A stretch of DNA of 64,000 bases from Noviherbaspirillum galbum (GCF_010974945.1 NZ_JAAIVB010000069.1:62001-126000), one strand, 5' to 3'. Numbered from the stretch's first letter, positions 34,353-42,934 are shown. Notes: a model not told the origin generated them from the sequence alone. Program-made: numbers and translations.

Positions 34353-34715
34353 TCAGAACGTCGCGGAGAAGATGCCGACCAGGATGCCCGGTCCATAGGC
34401 TGCCGAGAGCGCGAGGCCCAGTCCGAACACGATGCCTGCAATGGAACCCTTGATGAGGCCGGCGGCCAGCGCAATGGCAAAGCCCAGCAGCGCCAGGAAC
34501 TTACCGGCAGAGCCTTCCATCTGGCCGCGCACCCACGTGACCAGCGTGTCGAAGTCATCGGCGGTAGCGGTAGACGACGACGTGGCGTCAGCCGAATTGA
34601 AAAACGTCAACACGGCAAAGACCGCGACGAGGATGCCGAGCGTGATCAAGGCATGCCGTGCGAATTTGCGGATCTTGGCGGCGTCGAGAGTCGGAGCAAG
34701 GGTCAGGTGTTGCAT
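34353..34715 (-). CDS. traA: TraA-like conjugative pilin precursor
   Basis: 120 residues. A long basic N-terminus with a first hydrophobic segment (ALITLGILVAVFAVLTFF, ending NSADA) looks like a leader peptide. The mature part (about 75 residues) holds two hydrophobic helices (FLALLGFAIALAAGLIKG; IAGIVFGLGLALSAAYG), as in F pilin and VirB2. It sits alone between traV and traC with its own promoter and terminator, whereas in F traA precedes traL. High, separate expression of the pilin is implied. Confidence 0.78.
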   Translation of the reverse strand: MQHLTLAPTLDAAKIRKFARHALITLGILVAVFAVLTFFNSADATSSSTATADDFDTLVTWVRGQMEGSAGKFLALLGFAIALAAGLIKGSIAGIVFGLGLALSAAYGPGILVGIFSATF

Positions 34716-34746
34716 GGGCGGGTTCCTTTTGAGTGAGGGTATCGGA

Positions 34747-34777
34747 AATGTAGCCGATTTTTAAAAAAAGAAATAAT
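34747..34777 (-). promoter_or_regulatory. Shared-box promoter of traA
   Basis: On the minus strand ATTATTTC (34777-34770), 17 nt, TACATT (34752-34747). The box begins at the last base of the traV stop codon. Predicted start near 34740, 25 nt from the traA ATG. Confidence 0.7.
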
Positions 34778-35376
34778 TAATTCTGCATGTTTCCAGGCTT
34801 TGGCAGGGCGACGGGTGTCGGCTCGCCGTTGCTGCCAGCGCCAGTCGAGCCTGTAGGCAGCGCAGCTGGCTTGGCCGGGACCGGTGCGCCCGGCGCGGCC
34901 TTGGAGACGAACGGCTTGCCTGATGATGTCACCATGGTCGCGTCTTCTGTGTTTGGCAAAATCCGGTAGGCGGTCACGATCTGCCCCGGCGGCTGCTTGC
35001 TCTGGTTGACGCCAGCCCAGCGGCGCGGGGTGACTTCGGAAAAGACGAGAGAGGGATAGTTCAGGTTGCCCGAGGCGTCCACCCACTTGTTGACCCAGAC
35101 CCGCATGACTTTGGCCGGCTCCAGCACTGGCATCGGTTGCGCGACCGGCTGCGGCAGGGATACCGCAACGGCCGACACCGGCGCGTCCGCCATCGCCTTG
35201 TCCGACTGCCCCTGGGCCGCGAACTGGGTCGTGTGGTTCGACATCGAATAGGCGCTGCGAATGGAGGTGCATGGCACGCCCATGCCGTTGCCGCAGACGG
35301 TTTCATTGCTTCCGCCGATCAGCGCGGTGCATCCTGACAGCGTCGTGAGAATGGCGCAAAGTGCTAACAGTCGCAT
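34777..35376 (-). CDS. traV: TraV, outer-membrane lipoprotein
   Basis: 199 residues with a lipoprotein signal (LCAILTTLSGCTALIGG; lipobox LSGC). Two more cysteines follow early (VCGNGMGVPC), as in TraV proteins. The remainder is a Pro/Ala-rich linker and a C-terminal VirB7/TraV-like segment. With TraK and TraB it forms the envelope-spanning core of the secretion channel. It ends the traL-E-K-B-V run. Confidence 0.78.
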   Translation of the reverse strand: MRLLALCAILTTLSGCTALIGGSNETVCGNGMGVPCTSIRSAYSMSNHTTQFAAQGQSDKAMADAPVSAVAVSLPQPVAQPMPVLEPAKVMRVWVNKWVDASGNLNYPSLVFSEVTPRRWAGVNQSKQPPGQIVTAYRILPNTEDATMVTSSGKPFVSKAAPGAPVPAKPAALPTGSTGAGSNGEPTPVALPKPGNMQN

Positions 35377-35385
35377 GATGATCCT

Positions 35386-36636
35386 TTACTTGACCGGGAT
35401 TTCGAGGCCGCGCACCAACACGATGTCGATCTGGCGAAGCGGGTTGATTTCGACCACAGGAACGATTTCCTTGGCCAGCGATGAGTAGTATTCGGTGATC
35501 TTCTCGAAACTCTTGCCAATCGGAGCCGCGCCGCCGTTGCCGCCGGCACCGCCGCCGCCGTTACCTGCTCCACCCAAGTTGACATTGACATTGCCGCTGC
35601 TGGCGCTGAGTTCCTGGCTCAACCAGCCGGTCAGCCCTACGCCGACCGCACCGACGATGCCCACGCGCAGCGCCTTGGCAATTGTCTCGGCTTCCTTGGT
35701 GACGAGCTTGCCGTACAGGCCGGGTTTGCCGTCCTCGCCGACGACATAGCCGTTCAGCGGCACTTCGACGGATCTGCCGCCATCGAGCACGCAGGACAGG
35801 CGCTCGGCGCGCAGCATGGCGCGGGACGCGCTCATGTCGCCGGTACCCGAAATCATGGCAAAGCATTCCTTGACGGACGCGCGGGCATTGTTGGGGAGAA
35901 TGGCATCCTTCTTGATTCGCACCAGCATGGGCAGGGGATCGCGGCGAGCGGCATTGGAGACCGGGAAGTCGCCGCCGTTCATAGCAACGCCGGAAAGGAT
36001 CGTGCCCATGGGGAACCACGCGCCTGGAGTGCGTTTTGCCTTGCCGGCGCGGTCGGTGGTGGTCACGGCCACGCCGGTGCTTTCGCGTCCTTCCTCGTCT
36101 TCGTCGTCACCGGATAATTGGATGCCGCGCGCCGTGTTGCCGCCGGCGCCAGCATTGGCGCCGGGTGGCGCGCCCGGCAAGGCGGTGCCCAGCGCGGGTG
36201 CGGTGCCGGGAGCGGGAAGCGGAAAATTCCCTTCCGGCCCGGTCGATGGCTTGTTGCCGCCGTTTTTCCTGACAGCTTCAGCCACACGGCGATCAATGTC
36301 CTCGCTGTTGGGGCCCTTGCCGATCTGGTCCGACAGGGACGAGAGTGCTTCGGCCAGCTTGCCCTCCGCGCTCACCTGCCGCGCCTGGGTTTCCTGAAGC
36401 TGGCGCTGCAATGCTGTGATCGACGCGTTGAGGTTTTCAACGTCGATATTGCGCTTGCTGGGCGTTACCACCTCGACCGCTAGCTTGTCGTCTCGCCGCT
36501 GGGTGGTCGGTGCCTTGGATGTCAGCATCAGGATGATGGCAAACACCACGGTCCCGACGAGCAGGATGACACCGGTTTTCTTTTGCTTTGGATTGAGCCC
36601 CGCCATGCGGCGTTGCCACGCTGCCATCCCGCTCAT
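35386..36636 (-). CDS. traB: TraB, VirB10-like core channel protein
   Basis: 416 residues. A cytoplasmic N-terminus leads to one membrane helix (KKTGVILLVGTVVFAIILML) near residue 25, then a coiled coil (IDVENLNASITALQRQLQET) and a Pro/Gly/Ala spacer. A VirB10-type C-terminal beta domain (GTILSGVAMNGGDFPVSNAA, then AGLYGK-like turns and a Gly-rich loop) completes it. Two cysteines (KECFAM, LSCVLDG) probably pair. It overlaps traK by 4 nt. Confidence 0.85.
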   Translation of the reverse strand: MSGMAAWQRRMAGLNPKQKKTGVILLVGTVVFAIILMLTSKAPTTQRRDDKLAVEVVTPSKRNIDVENLNASITALQRQLQETQARQVSAEGKLAEALSSLSDQIGKGPNSEDIDRRVAEAVRKNGGNKPSTGPEGNFPLPAPGTAPALGTALPGAPPGANAGAGGNTARGIQLSGDDEDEEGRESTGVAVTTTDRAGKAKRTPGAWFPMGTILSGVAMNGGDFPVSNAARRDPLPMLVRIKKDAILPNNARASVKECFAMISGTGDMSASRAMLRAERLSCVLDGGRSVEVPLNGYVVGEDGKPGLYGKLVTKEAETIAKALRVGIVGAVGVGLTGWLSQELSASSGNVNVNLGGAGNGGGGAGGNGGAAPIGKSFEKITEYYSSLAKEIVPVVEINPLRQIDIVLVRGLEIPVK

Positions 36637-37631
36637 TCGGCGTCCTCCTTCGCAAACATGATGAAGACCTCAGTGGATTGGCCGGCGTCGATGGCCAGGT
36701 TCGGATAGATCGTGACGGCCTTGACGCGGTCGCTGGCGAACGCTTCCTCTGTCAGCGTCACCATTGCCGTTCCCTTGTTGACGAGGCGGTAGCGGTAGAT
36801 ATCGGCGTCCGACCCGGCATAGCGCTTGACCGGCGTGGCGGCGATCGCACCGGAGACTGCCATCGGTGCGGAGAGCGGTCCTTCGGTGAAGCCGGACGGC
36901 ACTTCGCCCATGACAGCGGATTTCATCGTGGACCGGATACCGTCGATGTAATCCGATGGCTTCGTGCCCCAATCCGTCGTCTCGCGCCGATCTGCGGGAA
37001 TACCGCCATCCATGACGAGGTTGATCGCGCGCCCGGGACGCCGCTGCGGCACCAGGTGCAGGCCGATGGTCGGGGAATTCGCCTGCGCCGTATCCTTGAT
37101 GAAGATTGTCGTCTCGCGCGAGGGCAGCACGAAGACGTCCGACCCCAGCGGCCGTGCCTGCGCGATCTTGTCGATGTCGACCACGCGCGGCTTGCGGAAA
37201 GGTGTCGAAATCAGGTTCGGCGCACTGTCTGAGACCTCGATCCGGGCGGTTACGCCATGACGCACAGCAATGACCTCTGGCGCTGCCGTGGTGAGTTCCT
37301 TGGGCGTGGACGGCTTGGGCGGCGACGGGAACCGGCCTTCGGTGAGCTTCTGCAGTTCTGTTCTTGCCGGGGCGTCGGCCGGGGCGGACGAGCGGTCGCT
37401 TGCTGCTGCAGCCGCTGCTGTCGGGGCGGCGGATGCAACGGCGGCACCGGTGGGAAGCGCAGGACGCGTGATCGAGATCGGCTGCGCCGCAGGCTGATTT
37501 GCCGGTGCGGCAGTGCCAAAGGTGACAGTGAACGTGGGCTGCGGAGGGGCGGCCGGTGTCTGCGCCTGGGCAAGCCCAAACGCCAGCAGTACCGTCGCCA
37601 GCAGGGGGAACCGGAGCTTGGTTGTCTTCAT
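36633..37631 (-). CDS. traK: TraK, secretin-like core protein (VirB9-like)
   Basis: 332 residues with a Sec signal ending AQA. A low-complexity Ala/Pro segment follows, and from residue 120 there is a beta-rich domain with TraK patterns (VDIDKIAQARPLGSDVFVLP, TTIFIKD, IGLHLVPQRRPGR). The C-terminal half contains a second beta domain (YRYRLVNKGTAMVTLTEEAF). It forms the outer-membrane layer of the channel with TraV and TraB. The ATGA overlap with traE supports coupling. Confidence 0.82.
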   Translation of the reverse strand: MKTTKLRFPLLATVLLAFGLAQAQTPAAPPQPTFTVTFGTAAPANQPAAQPISITRPALPTGAAVASAAPTAAAAAASDRSSAPADAPARTELQKLTEGRFPSPPKPSTPKELTTAAPEVIAVRHGVTARIEVSDSAPNLISTPFRKPRVVDIDKIAQARPLGSDVFVLPSRETTIFIKDTAQANSPTIGLHLVPQRRPGRAINLVMDGGIPADRRETTDWGTKPSDYIDGIRSTMKSAVMGEVPSGFTEGPLSAPMAVSGAIAATPVKRYAGSDADIYRYRLVNKGTAMVTLTEEAFASDRVKAVTIYPNLAIDAGQSTEVFIMFAKEDAE

Positions 37632-38524
37632 AGGTTATCCGATGTGGTGCGGCCATTCGCGCTCGGCTGCGCGGTCGACTGGGGCGTGCGAACCGGCGCC
37701 GGACCTTGAGGCGCGACGCGCGGTGCGGGAGCGCCAATGGCTTGGGGTTTGGCTGCCGGCTTGCCTGTCGGGCTTGCTGGCGTGGTTGCCGCGCCATCCC
37801 CTTCTTCCATGATTTCCTGTGCGCTGCCGATGCCCGATTCGATCGCTTTCAGAACCTCGTTCTCCTGCGGCAGGATCTGTGCGGCCTTTTCGTCGGCTGC
37901 CCGCTGCAGTTTCTGCGCCTCGGCCGGGTGCTCGCGCTCCCACTTGGCGGTACGCGCCGCTCCGATATAGGACGTGAAGGTCGTGATCTTCGGCGCACCC
38001 GCTTCCATGCGCATCGACATCTGGTACGTCACCGGCACGTTGGCCAGCGTCGTGGTGCGTGCGCGGTAGGCGGTCGAGGTCAGTTGACCGGAGACGAACA
38101 GCCGGTTGGTCGAGGCTTCCCAGGTCACGGTCTTGGGCGTGAACACGTTGACCGAGCCGGTCCGCGCAAAGCTGGGGTCTTTCTCGATGGACAGCAGCTG
38201 CGTGCGTACCGCCTGGAAGATCGACTTGTCAAAGATATATTCGAGATGGCCGGCGACAAACCCCGCGGTCTTGGGCGTGGCCGATCCGATCATCGATGCG
38301 GCGTACAGGCCCCATCCCTCGAAGAAATTCTTGGACGCCTCGTTCCAGCCGACCACCGTCTCGGTGGTCATCATCGGCGGCACCAGCACAAGGCGCTCAT
38401 GCATGGTCGCCAGTTTCGTCGTTAGCGCAAGATTTGCCATCACGGAGGCGGCCAGCGCTCCTGCGAGCAGCAGATTGGCGCTCAGGGTGGCTTTCCAGTT
38501 GCGGCCGAGTTTGATCAGGTTCAT
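37628..38524 (-). CDS. traE: TraE, inner-membrane channel protein (VirB5/TraE family)
   Basis: 298 residues from the ATG at 38524 (GGAG 9 nt upstream, overlapping the traL stop). One membrane helix near the N-terminus (LSANLLLAGALAASVMANLA) is followed by a periplasmic domain with TraE patterns (VTWEASTNRLFVSGQLTS, VPVTYQMSMRM). A Pro/Ala-rich C-terminal extension of about 90 residues (TTPASPTGKPAAKPQAIG onward) is longer than in F TraE. Confidence 0.82.
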   Translation of the reverse strand: MNLIKLGRNWKATLSANLLLAGALAASVMANLALTTKLATMHERLVLVPPMMTTETVVGWNEASKNFFEGWGLYAASMIGSATPKTAGFVAGHLEYIFDKSIFQAVRTQLLSIEKDPSFARTGSVNVFTPKTVTWEASTNRLFVSGQLTSTAYRARTTTLANVPVTYQMSMRMEAGAPKITTFTSYIGAARTAKWEREHPAEAQKLQRAADEKAAQILPQENEVLKAIESGIGSAQEIMEEGDGAATTPASPTGKPAAKPQAIGAPAPRVAPQGPAPVRTPQSTAQPSANGRTTSDNL

Positions 38525-38796
38525 TGCTCGGCCTCCGTCTCGAGGCCATTGGTGAAGACCGTGTTGAGTCCCGACGTGCCCCACCAGTAGATCATGTGGT
38601 GCAACGATCCGGGCAGCGCGTTGCGCTTGTACCGGATGTAGATTCCGCTCAGGACCAGGCCCGCCAGCATCCCGGCGGTAAAGACTTCGAATACCGTGCC
38701 GGCGCCCATGCCGACCAGGATCGGCACCAATTCATCCGCCTCCCACCACATCACCTGCGGGAACTCATCGACCATCTGGGGAATACTGACTTCCAT
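38521..38796 (-). CDS. traL: TraL, small inner-membrane channel protein
   Basis: 91 residues. It has the VirB3/TraL layout: a short N-terminus (IPQMVDEFPQVMWWEADEL), then a hydrophobic stretch (LVPILVGMGAGTVFEVFT, AGMLAGLVLSGIYIRYKR) and a conserved-looking amphipathic end. Position before traE-K-B matches F. It starts 3 nt after the stop of the lipoprotein gene. Confidence 0.8.
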   Translation of the reverse strand: MEVSIPQMVDEFPQVMWWEADELVPILVGMGAGTVFEVFTAGMLAGLVLSGIYIRYKRNALPGSLHHMIYWWGTSGLNTVFTNGLETEAEQ

Positions 38797-38799
38797 GAC

Positions 38800-39189
38800 T
38801 TATGACCTTTCCTCACCCGGCTTGCAATCAGCCGGTTTCGCTTTCGGCTTGATTGCCAGCGCTTGTTTTTTGATCTTGGACGCTTTTTTCTTTTCCGGCG
38901 GAGTGGACATCAGCGGCTCCGGAGACCCAAGCGTCGCCAACGTGACAGCAGGCGCCATCGGTACTGTCGCCGGCGCAGGAACAACGACTGCCCACGAGTT
39001 CGCCCGGATGATCTCAGGAGGATGGTCCCGAATCACGGTCTGCTCCGAAGGTGCGATCACCGCGATCTGCGAACTGGTCTGCACGCGCTCGACGTTCAGG
39101 TAACCTCGCTGCGCCACATAGGTGGCCTGCGGCGGCGTCTCGCAAGCGGCCAGCAGCATCGCCGCGCACATGGGTAGGAGCAATCTCAC
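38800..39189 (-). CDS. Tra-operon lipoprotein, unknown
   Basis: 129 residues from the GTG at 39189 (AAGGA 7 nt upstream). The reading VRLLLPMCAAMLLAACETPP gives a lipobox LAAC. The body has a repeated hydrophobic pattern and a Lys-rich segment (PPEKKKASKIKKQALAIK). It may be an additional core-channel or entry-exclusion lipoprotein. The start overlaps the preceding gene stop by 4 nt, and the shared-box promoter at 39224-39254 begins its transcript. Confidence 0.55.
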   Translation of the reverse strand: MRLLLPMCAAMLLAACETPPQATYVAQRGYLNVERVQTSSQIAVIAPSEQTVIRDHPPEIIRANSWAVVVPAPATVPMAPAVTLATLGSPEPLMSTPPEKKKASKIKKQALAIKPKAKPADCKPGEERS

Positions 39190-39515
39190 CGTTTTTTCCT
39201 TGAAATGCGGTACACAAGGACAAAGGCTATCAGCACTTCCAAAAATGAAATAATTATTTTTGCGTTCTGAAAACTTTTTTCTGCATGTGGCTGGACAAGC
39301 GCAAGTCCCGCACGCGTCCATCCCTTTTCCATGAAATCCGAGACTTCCACGAGGTCATTGGCAAATGCCCCCGGCACAAAGCCGAACGTGGTCGCGGAGA
39401 CGATGGCGGTCGCCACGGGGTGCCGGATCTGCCAGCTGTCGTAGCGCGCCTCGGCGTGGCTGGCTGCGTGGACGAACAGGATCAGCGCGAAAGCCAGGTA
39501 ACGAAGTCGTTCCAT
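39186..39515 (-). CDS. Small exported single-pass protein, unknown
   Basis: 109 residues from the ATG at 39515. A signal sequence (LRYLAFALILFVHAASHAEA) is followed by a short middle and a C-terminal membrane helix (IIISFLEVLIAFVLVYRI) with a basic end (SRKKR). The topology suggests a periplasmic domain anchored at its C-terminus. Part of its 3' coding sequence (KIIISFLEVLIAF) doubles as the shared-box promoter for the next unit, so selection acts on both. Confidence 0.5.
   Translation of the reverse strand: MERLRYLAFALILFVHAASHAEARYDSWQIRHPVATAIVSATTFGFVPGAFANDLVEVSDFMEKGWTRAGLALVQPHAEKSFQNAKIIISFLEVLIAFVLVYRISRKKR
39224..39254 (-). promoter_or_regulatory. Shared-box promoter inside a coding region, upstream of the traL-E-K-B-V run
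   Basis: On the minus strand ATTATTTC (39254-39247), 17 nt, TAGCCT (39229-39224). Predicted start near 39217, 28 nt from the lipoprotein start. Confidence 0.65.
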
Positions 39516-39949
39516 GTGGTGTATCCCGATTTGGTACCGCGGCCGGGCAGGTAGAAGGACGGCGTGCCGGCGGAATCCTGCGCCAGCGCGGTGTTGTAGC
39601 GTGCCTGCTCGATGAATTTCTGGTCCGGCATGCTGGTGACAGGGGCGGTCAGCCCCTGGATGCTGTTTCGCTCCAGTGCCCGTGCTGCCGCCAGAATCCC
39701 CTGCTCGTCCCATCCCACGGGTATCCAGCGCAAGGGGCGCGCAAGCACCGGCTCCCCGAGCGCCAGCCGGGAAACAATGTCAGTAAAGGCGCGGATGCAT
39801 GGGGAACACGCCGGATCGATCAGCACGGTCAGTTCCGGCCCGCGTCCCTCCCCCATGTCAATGCTGTAGGCGCGGTTCCATTGGGCGAGCGCGGTGTGTG
39901 AAGTCAGCGCAAGCGCAAACACGGCGCCAAGATAGAGTGTGCGGCGCAT
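39482..39949 (-). CDS. Thioredoxin-fold periplasmic protein (TrbB/DsbC-like)
   Basis: 155 residues with a Sec signal ending ALA. A CxxC redox motif (DPACSPCIRAF) is near residue 48 and a cis-Pro loop (GTPSFYLPG) near 127. This is the layout of DsbC/TrbB-type disulfide isomerases. It probably folds Cys-rich Tra proteins such as TraU and TraH. It overlaps the next gene start by 34 nt. Confidence 0.78.
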   Translation of the reverse strand: MRRTLYLGAVFALALTSHTALAQWNRAYSIDMGEGRGPELTVLIDPACSPCIRAFTDIVSRLALGEPVLARPLRWIPVGWDEQGILAAARALERNSIQGLTAPVTSMPDQKFIEQARYNTALAQDSAGTPSFYLPGRGTKSGYTTWNDFVTWLSR

Positions 39950-39951
39950 GC

Positions 39952-40599
39952 TCAGGCCGAAGTGATGACCTGGGAGACGAGGCCGTTGAGCAGCTGGACG
40001 AGCAGGCTGTAGTCGCCGTTGGTGAAATTGGCATTCGTGGCATACCGTCCGCCAATCCCGAAATGCGGCGTGACGTTCGCCTTGTAACGGCGCGAGAGAA
40101 GGATCGCTCGGGCAAAGCGGTCCTTCGTCACCTGCTTGTTCAATGCATTCTGTATGGCTTCCCGTGGAAGTTTCATTTTTCGCAAAACGTCTGGGAACGC
40201 TTCTGGCGTGTAGGCGTTGGATGCGGCGGCGTACGCAAGTGCATCGAACTCGTCAATCCGCTGCGGCGCCACTTCACGGACCACATAAAAGGCACTAGCT
40301 GCGGATTGGGAAACGCGCTCGGTAGTAAGCAGCGGCACGCGAACCAATTGCACGGGCTCCGGTAGAGTCCTTCCCCATTCGACTATGCCGGGGGCGTACT
40401 TTTCGCAATAGGGGCACGCGTACGAAAAAAACATGAAGACCCGATCCCGGTCATCGGTATAGTTGCCGATTTCCGTATAGGGACGAAGGTGATCGGTCGG
40501 GTTCTGTCCCTGCGCGCGCGGCTGCAGCGCCAGTTCCTGCGCCAGTGTGGGTAACGACAATAGCGCGCCGCCACCAAGTAAAAATTGCCGACGATCCAT
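39952..40599 (-). CDS. DsbA-like thiol oxidoreductase
   Basis: 215 residues. The N-terminus (MDRRQFLLGGGALLSLPTLA) is a Tat-like or Sec signal. The active site reads YACPYCEKYAP (CPYC near residue 63) and the cis-Pro loop is VTPHFGI. The fold spacing (about 130 residues between the motifs) fits DsbA. Together with the DsbC-like gene it gives the element its own disulfide pathway. It starts 9 bp after the stop of the ATPase gene. Confidence 0.8.
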   Translation of the reverse strand: MDRRQFLLGGGALLSLPTLAQELALQPRAQGQNPTDHLRPYTEIGNYTDDRDRVFMFFSYACPYCEKYAPGIVEWGRTLPEPVQLVRVPLLTTERVSQSAASAFYVVREVAPQRIDEFDALAYAAASNAYTPEAFPDVLRKMKLPREAIQNALNKQVTKDRFARAILLSRRYKANVTPHFGIGGRYATNANFTNGDYSLLVQLLNGLVSQVITSA

Positions 40600-40608
40600 G
40601 GCTCCTCC

Positions 40609-41895
40609 CTACATATTGATCTTGAGCGCCGCGTGGAAATCAACCAGGCGGTTGGCACTCATTACCGTGCCCGCAACGATGAGCGGCTGATATTGGTGTT
40701 GCTCATACGCCCGCTTTACCATCGTTGCCCGGTCGGTTGATTCGATCGCCGCCTTGAGTTCGCGCGTGCCGGCGAGCATTTCCATCACCGGTACCCGGCC
40801 GATATACCCGCCCTCGCAAGCGTCGCATCCATCCGGATTTGCCACCCAGTACTGCCCATAGGTGTCAACGAGATGCCCGCCCTCCTCCGCCGCCAGCGCG
40901 TCCCGTTCCAAGTCGTCCATTTCGTATGGCATGGAGCAATGCGGGCAAAGCCGTTTCAGCAGCCGCTGCGCCACGATCAGGCGAATCGTATCGGCCAGTT
41001 CGTAGTGCTTTACCCCCAGGTCCGCCAGACGGCTGACGGTGGCCAGCGTGCTGCGAGTGTGCAGCGTCGATAACATCAGGTGACCGGTATTGGCCGCAGC
41101 AAGCGCGATGTTGGCAGTTTCGGCGTCTCGGATTTCCCCGACTAGTCCGACGTCGAAATCTTGCCGAAGAAAGGATCGCAGGACCTTCGCAAAGGTGCGC
41201 TCAGGCGCGCGCACGGTGACCTGGTTGGCGCCGGGAAGCGAATATTCCACCGGATCTTCGACGGTGCATATATGAATGCCCGGCCGGTTCAGATGATTCA
41301 GGCAGGCGTACAGGGTCGACGTCTTGCCCGAGCCGGTCGGCCCGACATTGAGGATCAAGCCTTCCTCGAGCGCCAAGGTTTGCAGCAATACCTCGCGCAC
41401 CGCATCGGGCATCCAGATCGAGTCGAGCGTGCGGCCCGCATTGTTCTGGTCCAGCAGGCGGCAGACGATGGACTGGCCTAGCGAATTGGGCAGGATCGAT
41501 ACGCGCACGTCGACCCGGCGGCCATCGATCAGCATGAAGAAGGAGCCATCCAGCGGCGCCTCGCGCTCACTGGTGGCCAGCATGCAACGGGATCGGATCT
41601 TCAGGTCGAGGTCGCGTGCCGCTTCCGAATTGAGAAAATACCGGTCTTCGAGCACGCCATTGATCCGGAACCGCACCCGGAATCCCTTCACATGATGGAT
41701 GAAATGGATATCGGATGCGCCCTCGTGCAATGCCTGCGGGAAAACATGGTTCAGGAAATACACGACCTCGGTGTCGCCCCGATCGGTCGAGATGAACTCG
41801 TCGAGGCCATCGACATAGGCGTAGCCATCTTCCGGCACCAGGATCGATGAGAAGTCTGAAACCGGGTTGTAGTCGTAGCTGGATTCATCCATCAC
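40609..41895 (-). CDS. GspE/PilB-superfamily ATPase inside the conjugation operon
   Basis: 428 residues. Walker A (GPTGSGKTSTLY) lies near residue 185, the Asp box (TVEDPVEYS) near 212 and Walker B (VGLVGEIRDAE) near 252. Two CxxC pairs follow (CPHC, CDAC). The long N1 domain of PilB is reduced. F-type conjugation systems normally use only TraC and TraD, so a third ATPase is unexpected. It could serve the type IV pilus, or be a DotB/TraJ-like helper. It lies between a small membrane-protein gene and the DsbA-like gene. Confidence 0.82.
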   Translation of the reverse strand: MMDESSYDYNPVSDFSSILVPEDGYAYVDGLDEFISTDRGDTEVVYFLNHVFPQALHEGASDIHFIHHVKGFRVRFRINGVLEDRYFLNSEAARDLDLKIRSRCMLATSEREAPLDGSFFMLIDGRRVDVRVSILPNSLGQSIVCRLLDQNNAGRTLDSIWMPDAVREVLLQTLALEEGLILNVGPTGSGKTSTLYACLNHLNRPGIHICTVEDPVEYSLPGANQVTVRAPERTFAKVLRSFLRQDFDVGLVGEIRDAETANIALAAANTGHLMLSTLHTRSTLATVSRLADLGVKHYELADTIRLIVAQRLLKRLCPHCSMPYEMDDLERDALAAEEGGHLVDTYGQYWVANPDGCDACEGGYIGRVPVMEMLAGTRELKAAIESTDRATMVKRAYEQHQYQPLIVAGTVMSANRLVDFHAALKINM

Positions 41896-42389
41896 AGTGC
41901 CTCGTCTCCCTTTTGCGGCGAAGACTTGCTTGTTTTCGCCTTGATCTTGTTGACTGCATCGTCCAGCGGCGACGGTGACGCAATTGGCGCTGCAGAAGCG
42001 CCGGATGCCGCACCTGACGCGCTAGACGCGGCGGGCTGCGCAGTGGCCGGTGTGCCGGACGGCTCTGCCGCCTTTGCGCCATAGGTCTTGTCCGCAAAGG
42101 AACCGAATAAGGCATCGTCATTGGGGAAGACCGGTGGGTTGCGGCTGTCTTTGGCCCAGTACCAGACCGCGGTGCGGCAAGCGGACAGCACCTGTTGGGG
42201 CTTGCCCTTGGCCATGCTTTCCCCGCTATCCTCGTCGACCAGGCGCACCACCGATCCCAGCAGGCGCGTGGCCGCAGCGGCCGGTATGCACGCACGGTTT
42301 GCGCGCGTGGGTTCGTCCGGCGAAATGAAGATATACCCGACGTACGAGATCAGTGCTACGCCGGCGGTATAGGCAATCACGTCTTTCAA
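41892..42389 (-). CDS. Small membrane-anchored protein, unknown
   Basis: 165 residues from the TTG at 42389 (GAGGA upstream, start overlapping the stop of the transglycosylase gene). A longer upstream frame is rejected as unstructured. An N-terminal membrane helix (VIAYTAGVALISYVGYIFI) precedes a domain with two cysteines (ACIPAA, SACRTAVWYW), then a Ser/Ala-rich tail. It is coupled to the ATPase gene by an ATGA overlap. Confidence 0.5.
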   Translation of the reverse strand: MKDVIAYTAGVALISYVGYIFISPDEPTRANRACIPAAAATRLLGSVVRLVDEDSGESMAKGKPQQVLSACRTAVWYWAKDSRNPPVFPNDDALFGSFADKTYGAKAAEPSGTPATAQPAASSASGAASGASAAPIASPSPLDDAVNKIKAKTSKSSPQKGDEAL

Positions 42390-42934
42390 TTGGTTTCGTC
42401 CTCGATGGTGATCGCGGGGCCAGCGGGCGCCCGTGCGGTCTGGACATAGGCTTGTGCCGGGAGCGTCTTGCCCGCCCCGGCGTACCACTTCCAGACGAGA
42501 TCGGTGTAGCGGCGGCGCGAGTCTTCGCAGGCCTTGCCCTTGAGCTGGCTGCAGGCCGTGTTGTAAGCGCCGACGGCATTCCACGTCGCGCCGTTCCTGC
42601 GCACGGAATCCGCGAGAATCCATGCGCCCACGTCGATGTTCAGGCAGCTGTCATTCATCAGCATGTCGCGAGTGATGCCGTACCGCGCCAGCGTGGGCAG
42701 GTGGCCGGAATTGATTTGCATGATGCCCAGGTCGACACTGTTGGTGCGCTGGTAATGAGTCAGGTTGATGGCGCTGGCCCGTCCGCGGGACTCGACCATG
42801 GCAATCGACCACAGCAGGCGAGGGTCAAGATTGTATTTTTTCGCGGACGCGGCAAAGCAGGCATCGAGCTGCTGGGCGGCGGCGACGCGGGTGACGACAA
42901 AAAGAGAAATGAACAGGAAGCGCTTCAAAATCAT
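42386..42934 (-). CDS. Lytic transglycosylase (VirB1/PilT-like SLT)
   Basis: 182 residues with a Sec signal ending AAA. The SLT catalytic Glu is in IAMVESRGR near residue 48, followed by VDLGIMQINSGH and WNAVGAYNTACSQL, the standard family motifs. It opens the peptidoglycan for the secretion channel or pilus. It is the first gene of the unit that continues through the ATPase and Dsb genes. The leader is about 18 nt from the divergent promoter region. Confidence 0.88.
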   Translation of the reverse strand: MILKRFLFISLFVVTRVAAAQQLDACFAASAKKYNLDPRLLWSIAMVESRGRASAINLTHYQRTNSVDLGIMQINSGHLPTLARYGITRDMLMNDSCLNIDVGAWILADSVRRNGATWNAVGAYNTACSQLKGKACEDSRRRYTDLVWKWYAGAGKTLPAQAYVQTARAPAGPAITIEDETN

